Below, one piece after another: positions 1 through 13,514 of a DNA stretch of 64,000 nucleotides (position 1 is its first letter; each line of letters starts with the position of its first letter). Where the stretch lies: positions 23,641,547-23,705,546 of the forward strand of contig CM017561.1 in the NCBI GenBank assembly GCA_007844125.1, in the 5' to 3' direction. Under the pieces are notes generated by a model. That model saw only the letters and a program-made list of their open reading frames with translations, had not been told where the DNA came from and ran no database searches. A program made the translations under genes and the position numbers. Source of the stretch: Sinonovacula constricta. Taxonomy: Eukaryota; Mollusca; Bivalvia; Cardiida; Solecurtidae.

Positions 1-1650
1 CATTTAAACTTAAGTAACATATCATAGATTTTATGTTTTATTAAAAAAAAAAATTAAATACACTTACTATTTGCATTTTTATGTTAAGATGGCGAGTGTT
101 TTTAACAAGTTGAAGTTAATTATCAAAATGTTTATAGTGTAAACAAAAAATATTGAATTTTATTCAGATAAATATTTGGTCATGTTAAAGTGCATAAAAC
201 ATGTGAGTAAGATTCAGTTCTCAATACTTGAGTGGTTTTTATCCATAGTGTCAGTCGCAAGCTTGCAATGCTGTGCATGTATAAAACCTTCAGTACCCAT
301 AAACTGCACATACGGTATATTGTTGATGGAAGTATTGTTACTGTATCGGTATCATTGCCTCAGTATGAGTGTTATGTTAACATGTCCACCCCTGTCTCTG
401 CAAAATTTGTTTCTTAATTATCCTTAAGGTTCAAGAAATTTATGCAATTTTATCAGCAATCCTTCATGGCTGTGGTGGATGGTTACCTTTGGGAGTTTGT
501 TAGCCTTTACAATGAGATTTATTTACATTAAGTGCAAGAAATAGAATGTTAATTAAACATTTCCAGAACACTTAAGTGCTACAGGATTCCTGTTCTTTAT
601 GTTGTGTTCACAGTATAAAGTGTTGCAATCCCCCCATTACTACTCTGGATATTTCACAGATATTTCGGCAAGTTGTTGAAGGACCATAATTTACATTAAT
701 TGCTTTATTACGTTTGCATGATTTGAAGTAGGATACTTAGTCAAATCATAGAAAGAAAGAAACCCTTTTGAATAACCTAAAGGCCATATCTATAAAGCAA
801 CCTTCTCCAAACTTGGTCAGATTTTTGCATGAAATCTTAAAGAAGCCCCAAGCTAAGAGACATTAGTCAAAAAGCATATTTATACTTCTAGTTTCTGTTA
901 AGTTTTTTGATGGGAAACCAATCAGTTATTCAAATACATTTCTCAATAATTATGTTTAGTTTGTAAAATTGAAAACAAAATCTTTTAATATTGTTATAGG
1001 AGGCATTATAATGAATATTGATTACTTTCTTGACAAGTATATATATATTTATTAGTTAAAATGGAATTTACTGCCATTATTTCTCATGACTTGCATTGTA
1101 TGGCTAGACCTAAAGCATCTCATATATTGTTATTCCCCCACCCATTTTTCCTTTGTTAAGAGTTATAAATGGTTGTTGATTATAATTTTTTATATTATGT
1201 ACAATTTGTGACTTGTAAAAATGTCTAGAATAAATGTCTACCTGTAAAAAGGACTTTAACAGTTTTATTTTTATCCATGTAATACTGCCCATTAAAAACA
1301 GCCAGCAACCATATTTTATTACAGTGTATCGACAAGAGACCACATTCGGTCAAAGTATTTTAATGTCAATAACATGTACGAACTGTTTAGAACAGTGTCA
1401 GATTCTAAACTTGTTTGCTTCTTGAACGAGATTAGTATTCTTAATAAGTTAAAAAAAATTAAACTGTTTATTTACCAACCATTATACATTTTTAAACCAT
1501 TTAATTTATTCACCTATTTTCAATTGTAGTTTACATTATTTTACCTGATTATTCTCTATTCATATTAAACTGCTTTGTACTCGGCGCAATTATGACCTGT
1601 TAAGTGTCGGTATGCCGTAAAACCCAAATAAATGAAAACAGCTAACTCTT
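1..1650. other. AT-rich intergenic DNA, no gene seen
   Basis: Only short chance ORFs. No conserved motif, splice-flanked exon or repeat could be recognised. It could be the 3' untranslated region of a gene outside the window, but nothing proves this. Confidence 0.5.
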
Positions 1651-2530
1651 AGCATGCTGAGCACAACTTGCTCAGGCAAGTAATTGGCATCTTGGCATAT
1701 CCTGCTCAGACAATAAGTTTGTATCTGAGCACAACCTGCTCAGGCAAGTAATTGGCATCTTGGCATATCCTGCTCAGGAAATTAAAATGTATCTGAGCAC
1801 AACCTGCTCAGGCAATTAGTTGGCATCTAAGTGTGACCTGCTCAGGCAAGTTGTTGGCATCTTAGCACAACCTGCTCATTCAAGCACTTGGCATCTGAGC
1901 ATAACCTGCTCAGGTAAGTTCTTTGCATCTGAGCACAACTGCTCATGCAAGTAATTGGCATCTGAGCACAACCTGCTCAGGCAAAAAGTTGGCATCTAAG
2001 TGCAACCAGCTCAGGCAAGCCTAGGCATCTAAGTGAAACCTGCTCAGGCAAATAGTTGGCATCTAAGCGCAGCCTGCTCAGGCAAGTACTTGGCATCTGA
2101 GCATAACCTGCTTAGGTTAGTAGTTGGCATCTGAGCACAGCCTGCTAAGGCAAGTAATTGGAATCTTAGCACAACCTGGTTAGGCAAGTAGTTGGCATCT
2201 TATTGCAACCTGCTCAGGCAAGTATTTGGCATCTAAGTGCAACCTGCTCAAGCAAGTAATTGGCATCTAAGCATGGCCTGCTTGGCAAGTAGTCTGCATC
2301 TAACTGCAACCTGCTCGGCAAGTAGTTGGCATTTAAGTGCAGCCTGCTCAGGCAAGTAGTTTGCATCCGAGCACAACCTGCTCAGGCAAGTATTTGGCAT
2401 CTAACCACAGCCTGCTCAGGCAGGTAGTTGGCATCTAAGTGCAACCTGCTCAAACAATTAAATGGCATCTTAGCATAACCGGCTCAAGCAAGTAGTTGGC
2501 ATTTAGATCAACCAGCTCCAGAGCAGATCT
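1651..2530. repeat. 34-bp minisatellite, about 26 diverged copies
   Basis: Unit core GGCATCTGAGCACAACCTGC followed by TCAGGCAAGTAGTT. Many copies contain CTGAGCA-CAACC-TGCTCAG, a 7-bp stem with a 5-base loop, so the array could form serial hairpins. Copies differ by several substitutions, which indicates age. The right end grades into a non-repeat stretch whose relative occurs at 26.9-27.15 kb. Confidence 0.9.
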
Positions 2531-2940
2531 GCATAATTTGCTGCAGTTAGCAAAATTGTTACTTTTGCATGTAGTTTGTATGCAAAAAACAAGTACCCGG
2601 TACAATTGTATAATGCTTAGTAATAAATGTAGCAGCAGCACTGTGTGTAAATGTCAGTCCATTCATCCAGTTTCCATATCATAACCATTGTATTCATATT
2701 ATTGAAATTATTATTATTAATCAAACTTTGCCCTCTAACAGACGTTTACATATTTACAAGTGCAAGGTCAAATAACCGGTCATATTTAAGACCATTCCTT
2801 ACAAATAGCTACTCATGCTATTAGCGTCTCATCTAAGCCATTTTCAACAGGTGCTCACAATTCACAAATTACTGATACACACTTGAAGTTGCGTCCCGCA
2901 TACTATTTGGATCACTCAAAGTCAGGAAGATCTTACATGA
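2530..2940. other. Spacer between two minisatellites
   Basis: No gene. 2505-2690 (CTCCAGAGCAGATCTGC..., TTTGCTGCAGTTAG) resembles 26.97-27.15 kb within an HDAC11 intron, so at least part is a dispersed repeat. Confidence 0.4.
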
Positions 2941-2947
2941 AGAATGT

Positions 2948-3990
2948 GTAAGTTGTGAAGCTTACATCACCAGTGGTGTCTTGGTGCATTTGTAAGTTGT
3001 GAAGCTAACATCACCAATGGTGTCTTGGTGCATTTGTAAGTTGTGAAGCATACATCACCAATGGTGTCTTGTTGCATTTGTAAGTTGTGACGCATACATC
3101 ACCAATGGTGTCTTGTTGCATTTGTAAGTTGTGAAGCATACATCACCAATGGTGTCTTGGTGCATTTGTAAGTTGTGAAGCATACATCACCAATGGTGTC
3201 TTGGTGCATTTGTAAGTTGTGAAGCATACATCACAAATGGTTTCTTGGTGCATTTGTAAGTTGTGAAGCAAACATCACAAATGGTGTCTTGGTGCATTTG
3301 TAAGTTGTGAAGCAAACATCACCAATGGTGTCTTGGTGCATTTGTAAGTTGTGAAGCTTACATCACAAATGGTGTGTTGGTGCATTTGTAAATTGTGAAG
3401 CATTCATCACAAATGGTGTCTTGGTGCATTTGTAAAATGTAAAGCATACATTACAAATGATGTCTTGGTGCATTTGTAAGTTGTAAAGCATACATTACAA
3501 ATGATGTCTTGGTGCATTTGTAAGTTGTAAAGCAAACATCACAAATGGTGTCTTGGTGCATTTGTAAGTTGTGAAGTATACATCACCAATGGTGTCTTGG
3601 TGCATTTGTAAGTTGTGAAGCATACATCACCAATGGTGTCTTGGTGCATTTGTAAGTTGTAAAGCAAACATCACAAATGGCGTCTTGGTGCATTTGTAAC
3701 TTGTGAAGCATACATCACAAATGGTGTCTTGTTGCATTTGTAAGTTGTAAAGCATACATCACAAATGGTGTCTTGGTGCATTTTTAAGTTGTGAAGCTTA
3801 CATCACCAATGGTGTCTTGGTGAAATTGTAAAATGTAAAGCATACATCACAAATGGTTTCTTGATGCATTTGTAAGTAATTAAGCATACATCACCAAGGG
3901 TTGCTTTCTTGACACACTGGAAAAGTTGTGAAACATATACCACCAATGGTTGCATTCTTGATGATTTTGCAAGTAATGAAGTATACATCA
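2948..3990. repeat. 44-bp minisatellite, about 24 copies
   Basis: Unit starts GTAAGTTGTGAAGCATACAT and continues CACCAATGGTGTCTTGGTGC ATTT; exact 44-base spacing can be read between units (2948 to 2992). CACCA-A-TGGTG is a near-palindrome in each unit. Older, more diverged copies lie at the right end (from 3800). Confidence 0.93.
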
Positions 3991-4932
3991 CTGACAAAAA
4001 AAATTACAAATCTTCATTTAGTTATAAAACTTCATGCACTTGCATGCATGCAAATAAACACCAAACGCATATGTACAAGTTAAAATAATTTTATTTGTAA
4101 ATACTTATATTACCAAACAATGCAAAACTTTGACAATAACAAAAGTATAACAAGTTAAAAACAAAGTAAAAGTGGATCAAGAAAAATCATACTTAGTACA
4201 AAAATTGTGAGTCAGTCTTTATTGGCATGCAAAATATCTTACAGGCCTTTCACAGTTGTGTCTTGATGTTCAATGCGATTTGTATACCAAAAGGAAAGGA
4301 AATGCCTTTTATAAATCAGTCATGTGAGACTTGCCTAAAGTTGGGGAAGATGCCTTAAAAATATAACTTAAACAGATTTTAATGATCACAGTGGCCCAAT
4401 CTTAACATACAGTTAACTATTTTTTATATTTAAGATTTTGTGAATAAAACCGATTCATATCAGACTTCATAACTGGTTACTAACATTTAATTTACTGAAA
4501 GACATTATATTTATTTTAAGTTAAAATGGCCTTTCCAATTAATACCTTATAGAACCTTGTTTATAAATGAAATATTGGCTTTTAGTTAAATGGTATCAAT
4601 TTCTTGTGTATTGCATGTCCAATTTACTTAACTTTTTCTTAGTTTCCTATATCCATATTTCCATATTGTTAAATTTACCTGAATGAAGACAGTCTGGTAT
4701 GGAAATTACCCAAAACAATTCAGACACTGCCAAAGTTATAGCCATAAAAAAAACTATGATATCATAAGCATGATATATTAAGAAAGATGATTATGCTGAG
4801 AATGATTAATCATAAGAGATTCGAGAAATATTTAACTGATTCTGAACATTATTGTGGTTGATTGTAAAACAGAAATACCATTAGTGATCTAAAAAGAATA
4901 ATAACAAGTAAATAGTTAAAAAATAAAGTAAG
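3991..4932. other. AT-rich DNA, no gene seen
   Basis: Short ORFs only and no conserved motif. The composition is like the rest of the intergenic background. Confidence 0.5.
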
Positions 4933-5124
4933 GTGACATTGCCCCAGAAATGACATAAAATGGCCCTATGACAAATATTAGTGACATTGCCCCAGAAATG
5001 ACATAAAATGGCCCTATGACAAATATTGGTGACATTGCCCCAGAAATGACAGAAAATGGCTCTATGACAAATATTGGTGACATTGCCCCAGAAATGACAA
5101 AAAATGGCCCTATGACAAATATTA
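4933..5124. repeat. 48-bp tandem repeat, 4 near-identical copies
   Basis: Units start GTGACATTGCCCCAGAAATG at 4933, 4981, 5029 and 5077. They are almost identical, which suggests recent expansion. Confidence 0.95.
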
Positions 5125-6760
5125 ATTTTTTTTTATATTAACTGATTTTTAAGATGCCATTGTTTTGTGGAATGTTGTGAAACAGTAAACTGAATAAGAA
5201 TGAACACTGAAAATTGCCCAGATGATTATACTTTTTCAGTGAAAATCACATAAAGCCAAAATACTGTCTTATTTATAAAAAAATACATCAAAGCATTCAT
5301 TATACAGCATGATTATCAAATCAAGATGTGACAACAATAAACAAAACAAAAAGAATGGGCAATTAATAAACTGATATAAAGAAATCCTAACCCTTAACCT
5401 ACAACAGCTCCTCCTTAATTCCAATTTTCTGCTAACAACATACATTACTCAACATATTGTCAAAGATTGAAGCAAACAGTGTAGTTCTTGGTCAGGTAGG
5501 CTTCTGATCTGGATCTACACTTTCTTCCTAAGATTGGTAAATTGATTCTAAACATGCTTGCCATGAGACCATTCCCCAGGATTACCTTATGAACAATCTT
5601 ATGGTCATGATTGGCAAAGATTACCTCTTATTTACATTTGATATATATTTCGGTAGGACCATCTCCCCAACATGTGGCTGCTGGAAGACATCACATGAAA
5701 ATGTTTTTGTCCCTATGGAATTAAAGAAGGTCAGGAGTTATGTTGATGTCCTTAATTACTGCGCCACATAAACACATTGGCAATTCTCCTGTTTGGTGAG
5801 GAAGAAAACTTATGATTAACCAGGTTTTTGAAATCTTGGAAAGGGAGATTCTACTTTCAAGTTTTCTAACAGCTAACCAAATATGACATTTGTTGAACAT
5901 ACTTCAACCATAGAAATCACTTTTATAGGTAAAAATATATATTAATTAGTAAAAACTTATAATTATCATGACAAAAATACAAGTATAATATAAATTGCAA
6001 TGATAAATTAAAATGGTGTAATGATGAAACTATAGACCAAAAACTCAACACCAGAATTTTGCTCTCAAAGCAAACTGCGCCCAAGGAGTCAATAAAATGT
6101 ACAAATTTACCATAATCACAATTTAATAATAAACATACAAAAAGGCTTATGTTTATATTTTGAGGAATTACAAAAGATAAAAATTTATTTTATAGGCACC
6201 TTCACAATCATACAAATCATCATCACAATTGCTGGCAAACATCACCTTAACTAAAATGACTAGAAAGAAAGACGTATGTATGTGTTGTATATTAACTCAA
6301 CCTCATTCCAAAAAAGGAACATTTTTTTATGAAGAAAAAGAAAAAATGTGTAGTATAAAGCACTATGGCCTCTTACAAACCAATGTCACAAAAAAAATTC
6401 AAAGTACAACTTTTAGGATGAAATTTTGATTTTGTCAGACCTAAGTTTAAAGATTAACATACAAAAAGTTCAACACTATAAAATTAACTAAAATTAATGT
6501 ATATCTTAACATTTACATCATTTCTTAAAATTACATTTAGATTTGATTAAATTTTGATATGATTTTCTTCCTGTGACCATTGCCTATTACAGAAAAATAT
6601 CCAAACATTCAGAGACAATTTAACATATGACAAAAGAGTGACTATTCTTTTATTTTTCTAGATGACCTTATTGTATTCAGATCAACATTTGAGATAAATA
6701 TTCTTCTATGTTATAATAGCATTAGTTACAAATCATGTCACTAAAATTACACCATAAAAA
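5125..6760. other. AT-rich DNA, no gene recognised
   Basis: Open stretches at 5589-5771 and 6229-6429 have no recognisable family motif and no convincing splice context. They are treated as non-coding. Confidence 0.45.
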
Positions 6761-6899
6761 GCATCGTGATAAGGCAATGCCCTTAAGGACAATTGATCCT
6801 TAGGACAAGGTGCCTTAAAACAATTTCTCCTTAAGTCAAAAGCACCCTCCTTAAACTCAATCACAATTGGTACCATATATAGCTTAATATTATATCAGG

Positions 6900-9800
6900 G
6901 GTCAGTTGTCCTAAGGCGCAGTTATCATAAGGAGCCTTCAACCCAAGGGCCAGTCATGCTAATGGTCAGTTGTCCTAAGGCGCAGTTATCATAAGGAGCC
7001 TTCAACCCAAGGGCCAGTCATGCTAATGGTCAGTTGTCCTAAGGGGCAGTTATCATAAGGAGCCTTCAACCCTAGGGCCAGTCATGCTAATGGTCAGTTG
7101 TCCTAAGGGGCAGTAATCATAAGGAGCCTTCAACCCAAGGGCCAGTCATGCTAATGGTCAGTTGTCCTAAGGGGCAGTAATCATAAGGAGCCTTCAACCC
7201 AAGGGCCAGTCATGCTAATGGTCAGTTGTCCTAAGGGGCAGTAATCATAAGGAGCCTTCAACCCAAGGGCCAGTCATGCTTATGGTCAATTGTCCTAAGG
7301 GGCAGTAATCATAAGGAGCCTTCAACCCAAGGGCCAGTCATGTCAATGGTCAGTTGTCCTAAGGGGCAGTAATCATAAGAAGACTTCAACCCTAGGGCCA
7401 GTCATGCTAATGGTCAGTTGTCCTAAGGGGCAGTAATCATAAGGAGCCTTCAACCCAAGGGCCAGTCATGTCAATGGTCAGTTGTCCTAAGGGGCAGTAA
7501 TCATAAGGAGCCTTCAACCCAAGGGCCAGTCATGTCAATGGTCAGTTGTCCTAAGGGGCAGTAATCATAAGAAGACTTCAACCCTAGGGCCAGTCATGCT
7601 AATGGTCAGTTGTCCTAAGGGGCAGTAATCATAAGGAGCCTTCAACCCTAGGGCCAGTCATGCTTATGGTCAGTTGTCCTAAGGGGCAGTAATCATAAGG
7701 AGCCTTCAACCCTAGGGCCAGTCATGCTTATGGTCAGTTGTCCTAAGGGGCAGTAATCATAAGGAGCCTTCAACCCTAGGGCCAGTCATGCTAATGGTCA
7801 GTTGTCCTAAGGGGCAGTAATCATAAGGAGCCTTCAACCCTAGGGCCAGTCATGCTTATGGTCAGTTGTCCTAAGGGGCAGTTATCATAAGGAGCCTTCA
7901 ACCCAAGGGCCAGTCATGTCAATGGTCAGTTGTCCTTAGGGGCAGTCATCATAAGGAGCCTTCAACCCAAGGGCCAGTCATGCTTATGGTCAATTGTCCT
8001 AAGGGGCAGTCATCATAAGGAGCCTTCAACCCAAGGGCCAGTCATGTCAATGGTCAGTTGTCCTTAGGGGCAGTCATCATAAGGAGCCTTCAACCCAAGG
8101 GCCAGTCATGCTTATGGTCAATTGTCCTAAGGGGCAGTTATCATAAGGAGCCTTCAACCCAAGGGCCAGTCATGTCAATGGTCAGTTGTCCTTAGGGGCA
8201 GTCATCATAAGGAGCCTTCAACCCAAGGGCCAGTCATGCTTATGGTCAATTGTCCTAAGGGGCAGTCATCATAAGGAGCCTTCAACCCAAGGGCCAGTCA
8301 TGTCAATGGTCAGTTGTCCTTAGGGGCAGTCATCATAAGGAGCCTTCAACCCAAGGGCCAGTCATGCTTATGGTCAATTGTCCTAAGGGGCAGTTATCAT
8401 AAGGAGCCTTCAACCCAAGGGCCAGTCATGCTAATGGTCAGTTGTCCTTAGGGGCAGTAATCATAAGGAGCCTTCAACCCAAGGGCCAGTCATGCTAATG
8501 GTCAGTTGTCCTTAGGGGCAGTCATCATAAGGAGCCTTCAACCCAAGGGCCAGTCATGCTTATGGTCAATTGTCCTAAGGGGCAGTCATCATAAGGAGCC
8601 TTCAACCCAAGGGCCAGTCATGTCAATGGTCAGTTGTCCTTAGGGGCAGTCATCATAAGGAGCCTTCAACCCAAGGGCCAGTCATGCTTATGGTCAATTG
8701 TCCTAAGGGGCAGTTATCATAAGGAGCCTTCAACCCAAGGGCCAGTCATGCTAATGGTCAGTTGTCCTAAGGGGCAGTAATCATAAGGAGCCTTCAACCC
8801 AAGGGCCAGTCATGTCAATGGTCAGTTGTCCTAAGGGGCAGTTATCATAAGGAGCCTTCAACCCAAGGGCCAGTCATGTCAATGGTCAATTGTCCTTAGG
8901 GGCAGTCATCATAAGGAGCCTTCAACCCAAGGGCCAGTCATGCTAATGGTCAGTTGTCCTAAGGGGCAGTTATCATAAGGAGCCTTCAACCCTAGGGCCA
9001 GTCATGCTAATGATCAGTTGTCCTAAGGGGCAGTTATCATAAGGAGCCTTCAACCCAAGGGCCAGTCATGCTAATGGTCAGTTGTCCTAAGGGGCAGTAA
9101 TCATAAGGAGCCTTCAACCCAAGGGCCAGTCCTGCTAATGGTCAATTGTCCTTAGGGGCAGTCATCATAAGGAGCCTTCAACCCAAGGGCCAGTCATGCT
9201 AATGGTCAGTTGTCCTAAGGGGCAGTAATCATAAGGAGCCTTCAACCCTAGGGCCAGTCATGCTAATGGTCAGTTGTCCTAAGGGGCAGTAATCATAAGG
9301 AGCCTTCAACCCAACGGCCAGTCATGCTAATGGTCAGTTGTCCTAAGGGGCAGTTATCATAAGGAGCCTTCAACCCTAGGGCCAGTCATACTTATGGTCA
9401 GTTGTCCTAAGGGGCAGTAATCATAAGGAGCCTTCAACCCAAGGGCCAGTCATGTCAATGGTCAGTTGTCCTAAGGGGCAGAAATAATAAGGAGCCTTCA
9501 ACCCTAGGGCCAGTCATGCTAATGGTCAGTTGTCCTAAGGGGCAGTAATCATAAGGAGCCTTCAACCCAAGGGCCAGTCATGTCAATGGTCAGTTGTCCT
9601 AAGGGGCAGTAATCATAAGGAGCCTTCAACCCAACGGCCAGTCATGCTAATGGTCAGTTGTCCTAAGGGGCAGTTATCATAAGGAGCCTTCAACCCAAGG
9701 GCCAGTCATGTCAATGGTCAGTTGTCCTAAGGGGCAGTAATCATAAGGAGCCTTCAACCCAAGGGGCCAGTCATGCTTATGGTCAGTTGTCCTAAGGGGC

Positions 9801-11850
9801 AGTAATCATAAGGAGCCTTCAACCCAAGGGGCCAGTCATGCTTATGGTCAGTTGTCCTAAGGGGCAGAAATCATAAGGAACCTTTGACCCTAGGGCCAGT
9901 CATGCTAATGGTCAGTTGTCCTAAGGGACAGTAATCATAAGGAACCTTTAACCCTAGGGCCAGTCATGTCAATGGACAGTTGTCCTAAGGGGCAGTAATC
10001 ATAAGGAGCCTTCAACCCAAGGGCCAGTCATGTCAATGGTCAGTTGTCCTAAGGGGCAGTTATCATAAGGAGCCTTCAACCCTAGGGCCAGTCATGCTAA
10101 TGGTCAGTTGTCCTAAGGGGCAGTTATCATAAGGAGCCTTCAACCCAAGGGCCAGTCATGCTAATTGTCAGTTGTCGTAAGGGGCAGTAATCATAAGGAG
10201 CCTTCAACCCAAGGGGCCAGTCATGCTTATGGTCAGTTGTCCTAAGGGGCAGAAATCATAAGGAACCTTCGACCCAAGGGCCAGTCATGTCAATGGTCAG
10301 TTGTCCTAAGGGGCAGTAATCATAAGGAGCCTTCAACCCTAGGGCCAGTCATACTTATGGTCAGTTGTCCTAAGGGGCAGTAATCATAAGGAGCCTTCAA
10401 CCCTAGGGCCAGTCATGCTAATGGTCAGTTGTCCTAAGGGGCAGTAATCATAAGGAGCCTTCAACCCTAGGGCCAGTCATGCTAATGGTCAGTTGTCCTA
10501 AGGGGCAGTAATCATAAGGAGCCTTCAACCCAAGGGCCAGTCATGTCAATGGTCAGTTGTCCTAAGGGGCAGTTATCATAAGGAGCCTTTAACCCAAGGG
10601 CCAGTCATGTCAATGGTCAGTTGTCCTTAGGGGCAGTCATCATAAGGAGCCTTCAACCCAAGGGCCAGTCATGTCAATGGTCAGTTGTCCTAAGGGGCAG
10701 TAATCATAAGGAGCCTTCAACCCTAGGGCCAGTCATACTTATGGTCAGTTGTCCTAAGGGGCAGTCATCATAAGGAGCCTTTAACCCAAGGGCCAGTCAT
10801 GTCAATGGTCAGTTGTCCTAAGGGGCAGTAATCATAAGGAGCCTTCAACCCTAGGGCCAGTCATACTTATGGTCAGTTGTCCTAAGGGGCAGTAATCATA
10901 AGGAGCCTTCAACCATAGGGCCAGTCATGCTAATGGTCAGTTGTCCTAAGGGGCAGTAATCATAAGGAGCCTTCAACCCAAGGGCCAGTCATGCTAATGG
11001 TCAGTTGTCCTAAGGGGCAGTAATCATAAGGAGCCTTTGACCCTAGGGCCAGTCATGCTAATGGTCAGTTGTCCTAAGGGACAGTAATCATAAGGAGCCT
11101 TCAACCCTAGGGCCAGTCATGCTAATGGTCAGTTGTCCTAAGGGGCAGTAATCATAAGGAGCCTTCAACCCAAGGGCCAGTCATGTCAATGGTCAGTTGT
11201 CCTAAGGGGCAGTTATCATAAGGAGCCTTCAACCCAAGGGCCAGTCTTGCTAATGGTCAGTTGTCCTAAGGGGCAGTTATCATAAGGAGCCTTCAACCCA
11301 AGGGCCAGTCATGCTAATTGTCAGTTGTCGTAAGGGGCAGTAATCATAAGGAGCCTTCAACCCAAGGGGCCAGTCATGCTTATGGTCAGTTGTCCTAAGG
11401 GGCAGTAATCATAAGGAGCCTTCAACCCAAGGGGCCAGTCATGCTTATGGTCAGTTGTCCTAAGGGGCAGAAATCATAAGGAACCTTTGACCCTAGGGCC
11501 AGTCATGCTAATGGTCAGTTGTCCTAAGGGACAGTAATCATAAGGAACCTTTAACCCTAGGGCCAGTCATGTCAATGGTCAGTTGTCCTAAGGCGCAGTT
11601 ATCATAAGGAGCCTTCAACCCAAGGGCCAGTCATGCTAATGGTCAGTTGTCCTAAGGGGCAGTTATCATAAGGAGCCTTCAACCCAAGGGCCAGTCATGC
11701 TAATTGTCAGTTGTCGTAAGGGGCAGTAATCATAAGGAGCCTTCAACCCAAGGGGCCAGTCATGCTTATGGTCAGTTGTCCTAAGGGGCAGAAATCATAA
11801 GGAACCTTCGACCCAAGGGCCAGTCATGTCAATGGTCAATTGTCCTATAC
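6900..11850. repeat. 64-bp satellite, about 77 copies
   Basis: Unit starts GGTCAGTTGTCCTAAGGGGC, then AGTAATCATAAGGAGCCTTC, then AACCCAAGGGCCAGTCATGC TAAT; exact 64-base spacing (6900, 6964 and so on). Variants at the join (CTAATGGTCAG, CTTATGGTCAAT, GTCAATGGTCAG) and at the AGTAATC/AGTTATC/AGTCATC site form higher-order patterns, for example alternating two-unit blocks at 7.9-8.7 kb and a long block at 9.76-9.97 kb that recurs at 11.36-11.58 kb. 6760-6899 holds degenerate related words in both orientations. Confidence 0.97.
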
Positions 11851-13071
11851 GCAAGACTGCCTATAACAATAACAAACAATACCACTGTAAGGAGTAGGTC
11901 TCACTAACAGAACATTTGTTTGCATCTTTAGGTTGCATCATTCACTGATAATCCTCGACTTGAGGTTGGTCTAGGTCTACATAATTTGCCTTATCCTAAT
12001 TAAAGATGGTATCGGACAATTTGCCTGTGTCTAAAACATGTTGCAAAATCTTACGCCTGTTCCTGGAAATTTGGGCAAAAATACTGCAAAAACTTATACT
12101 TTAGTTAAAGAAAGGCTGTTTATACTACTACATCAATTGATAGACAGTACAAATCATGAAATATATCACTGTAAATGTCAATTATTTCTAAATTTCTACA
12201 TAATATCTAAAATTATATCTAAAATAAATATCAACTTCAGAGCTGATTACCTGGAAAATCATGTTACATAAAGGGGTCATATGCTTGTTTGACCTGGTTT
12301 ATTTAGGGGTCTGCACATCCATTTGGATGTTATCATGACCCCGTTAAAAGCTTGTTAAAATTAGTTTTGGTCAATGTTTCTAAAGTGAGCCCTCGTACCA
12401 GCTACTTAATTCTGGGTACCTACTTAACAAACTGTATCCTAATCCTATATTACACAAAATCGCCTATTTACCTTGCATTTTAAGATAAAATTTAAACTGC
12501 ATATCACAAGTGGTCACATGGTTTTCTTAGTTTAAAAATAGCTAACATAAGGGAAAAACATTTTTGTAATGACATATGGGGTGTTATGCTTTACTTTTCA
12601 TACATCAGTATATGGAGAAAATAAACATCGTTTTGTGGGGTCTTTTGATGTTAGAACAATTTTATTTGCTTGCAAGAGAGAACAAAACTAACACCACCTT
12701 CAATACATATTTGCATTGGTTTCTATCTATGGAGTTTAAATTAGCATAGTTTTGTCTGAATAATCTTATTGGTATATTTATTAATGTTATTTATGTTATA
12801 TCTGGAAAAGAATGTATTTATTGATTAGATTAATTAATGCTGACATTATCACATGCTGCCATACAAATCTGGGTCAGTTGGTTGTAACACTTTGAGCTCT
12901 AATCTGTTCATAAGATCAAGCATCTGATATCAAAGTTGAGCAACAGATTAAACCTTACCATTCAGATACTAGCACAACTGCAATGAAAACCAAACTGGGT
13001 CAAACTCTGTAACATTTCACTACAGGACAGCAGGTAATCATTTCAACAGATAGTCTCCCTTGTTTCCTAGA
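11851..13071. other. HDAC11 3' flank, including likely 3' UTR
   Basis: No further gene seen. On the minus strand AATAAA signals occur at 12817-12822 and 12777-12782, about 250-300 bases past the HDAC11 stop, and are plausible polyadenylation signals. Confidence 0.4.
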
Positions 13072-13514
13072 CTAAGGCACATCTTCAAATAGGTCTTTTT
13101 TCACTTGAGAACACTTGACCATTTCTCCATCTTCAACAGAATCACCAGAGTTCATCATACTGGTTTCTGTATTCTGCATATTTTGATTCTGATTTTGGTG
13201 GCGAAGGGAGCCGAATCGTTGATCAAGGAAAGTGGAGATATCCACATCAGACTCGTCTTTGAAGGAGTACCTAAGGTCACTGCACGACTTGGATGAGGGA
13301 ACCTCGCTCCAGTATTGCTCCTCCTCAGCTAGGCTAATGCCACGGAGATCATAGGTAGACCTAGAGATGGATTTATCATCGTTGTCATGGTAACAAGATG
13401 ATGATGCGAGATCTTGAGTGGAAGAACGAGTAGAAGAGAGGCAGGCATTCTTCAGCCGAGTAAACAGTCCAACTTCACTCTGTGTCCTAGGGATGCTTTT
13501 TACTGCTCTTTCTT
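13072..13514 (-). CDS. HDAC11: HDAC11 last coding exon, unusual Ser/acidic tail
   Basis: 443 nt after a very pyrimidine-rich acceptor (CTTTTTTTTTTCTGTAG), open to a TAG at 13072-13074. It encodes about 147 residues rich in Ser, Asp, Glu and Gln, including SSTRSSTQDLASSSCYHDND, FKDESDVDISTFLDQRFGSL and a KKDLFEDVP end, with no recognisable domain. The composition suggests a disordered regulatory tail. Human HDAC11 ends about 20-25 residues after the catalytic region and lacks this. It could instead be a separate downstream exon set joined by a different intron; frame continuity and lack of stops argue that it is coding. Confidence 0.7.

Noticed and set aside
5589..5771. 60-codon ORF as an exon
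   Set aside because: No family match recognised and no convincing splice sites.
6900..11850. CRISPR-like array
   Set aside because: The whole 64-bp unit repeats, so there are no unique spacers, and the host is an animal.
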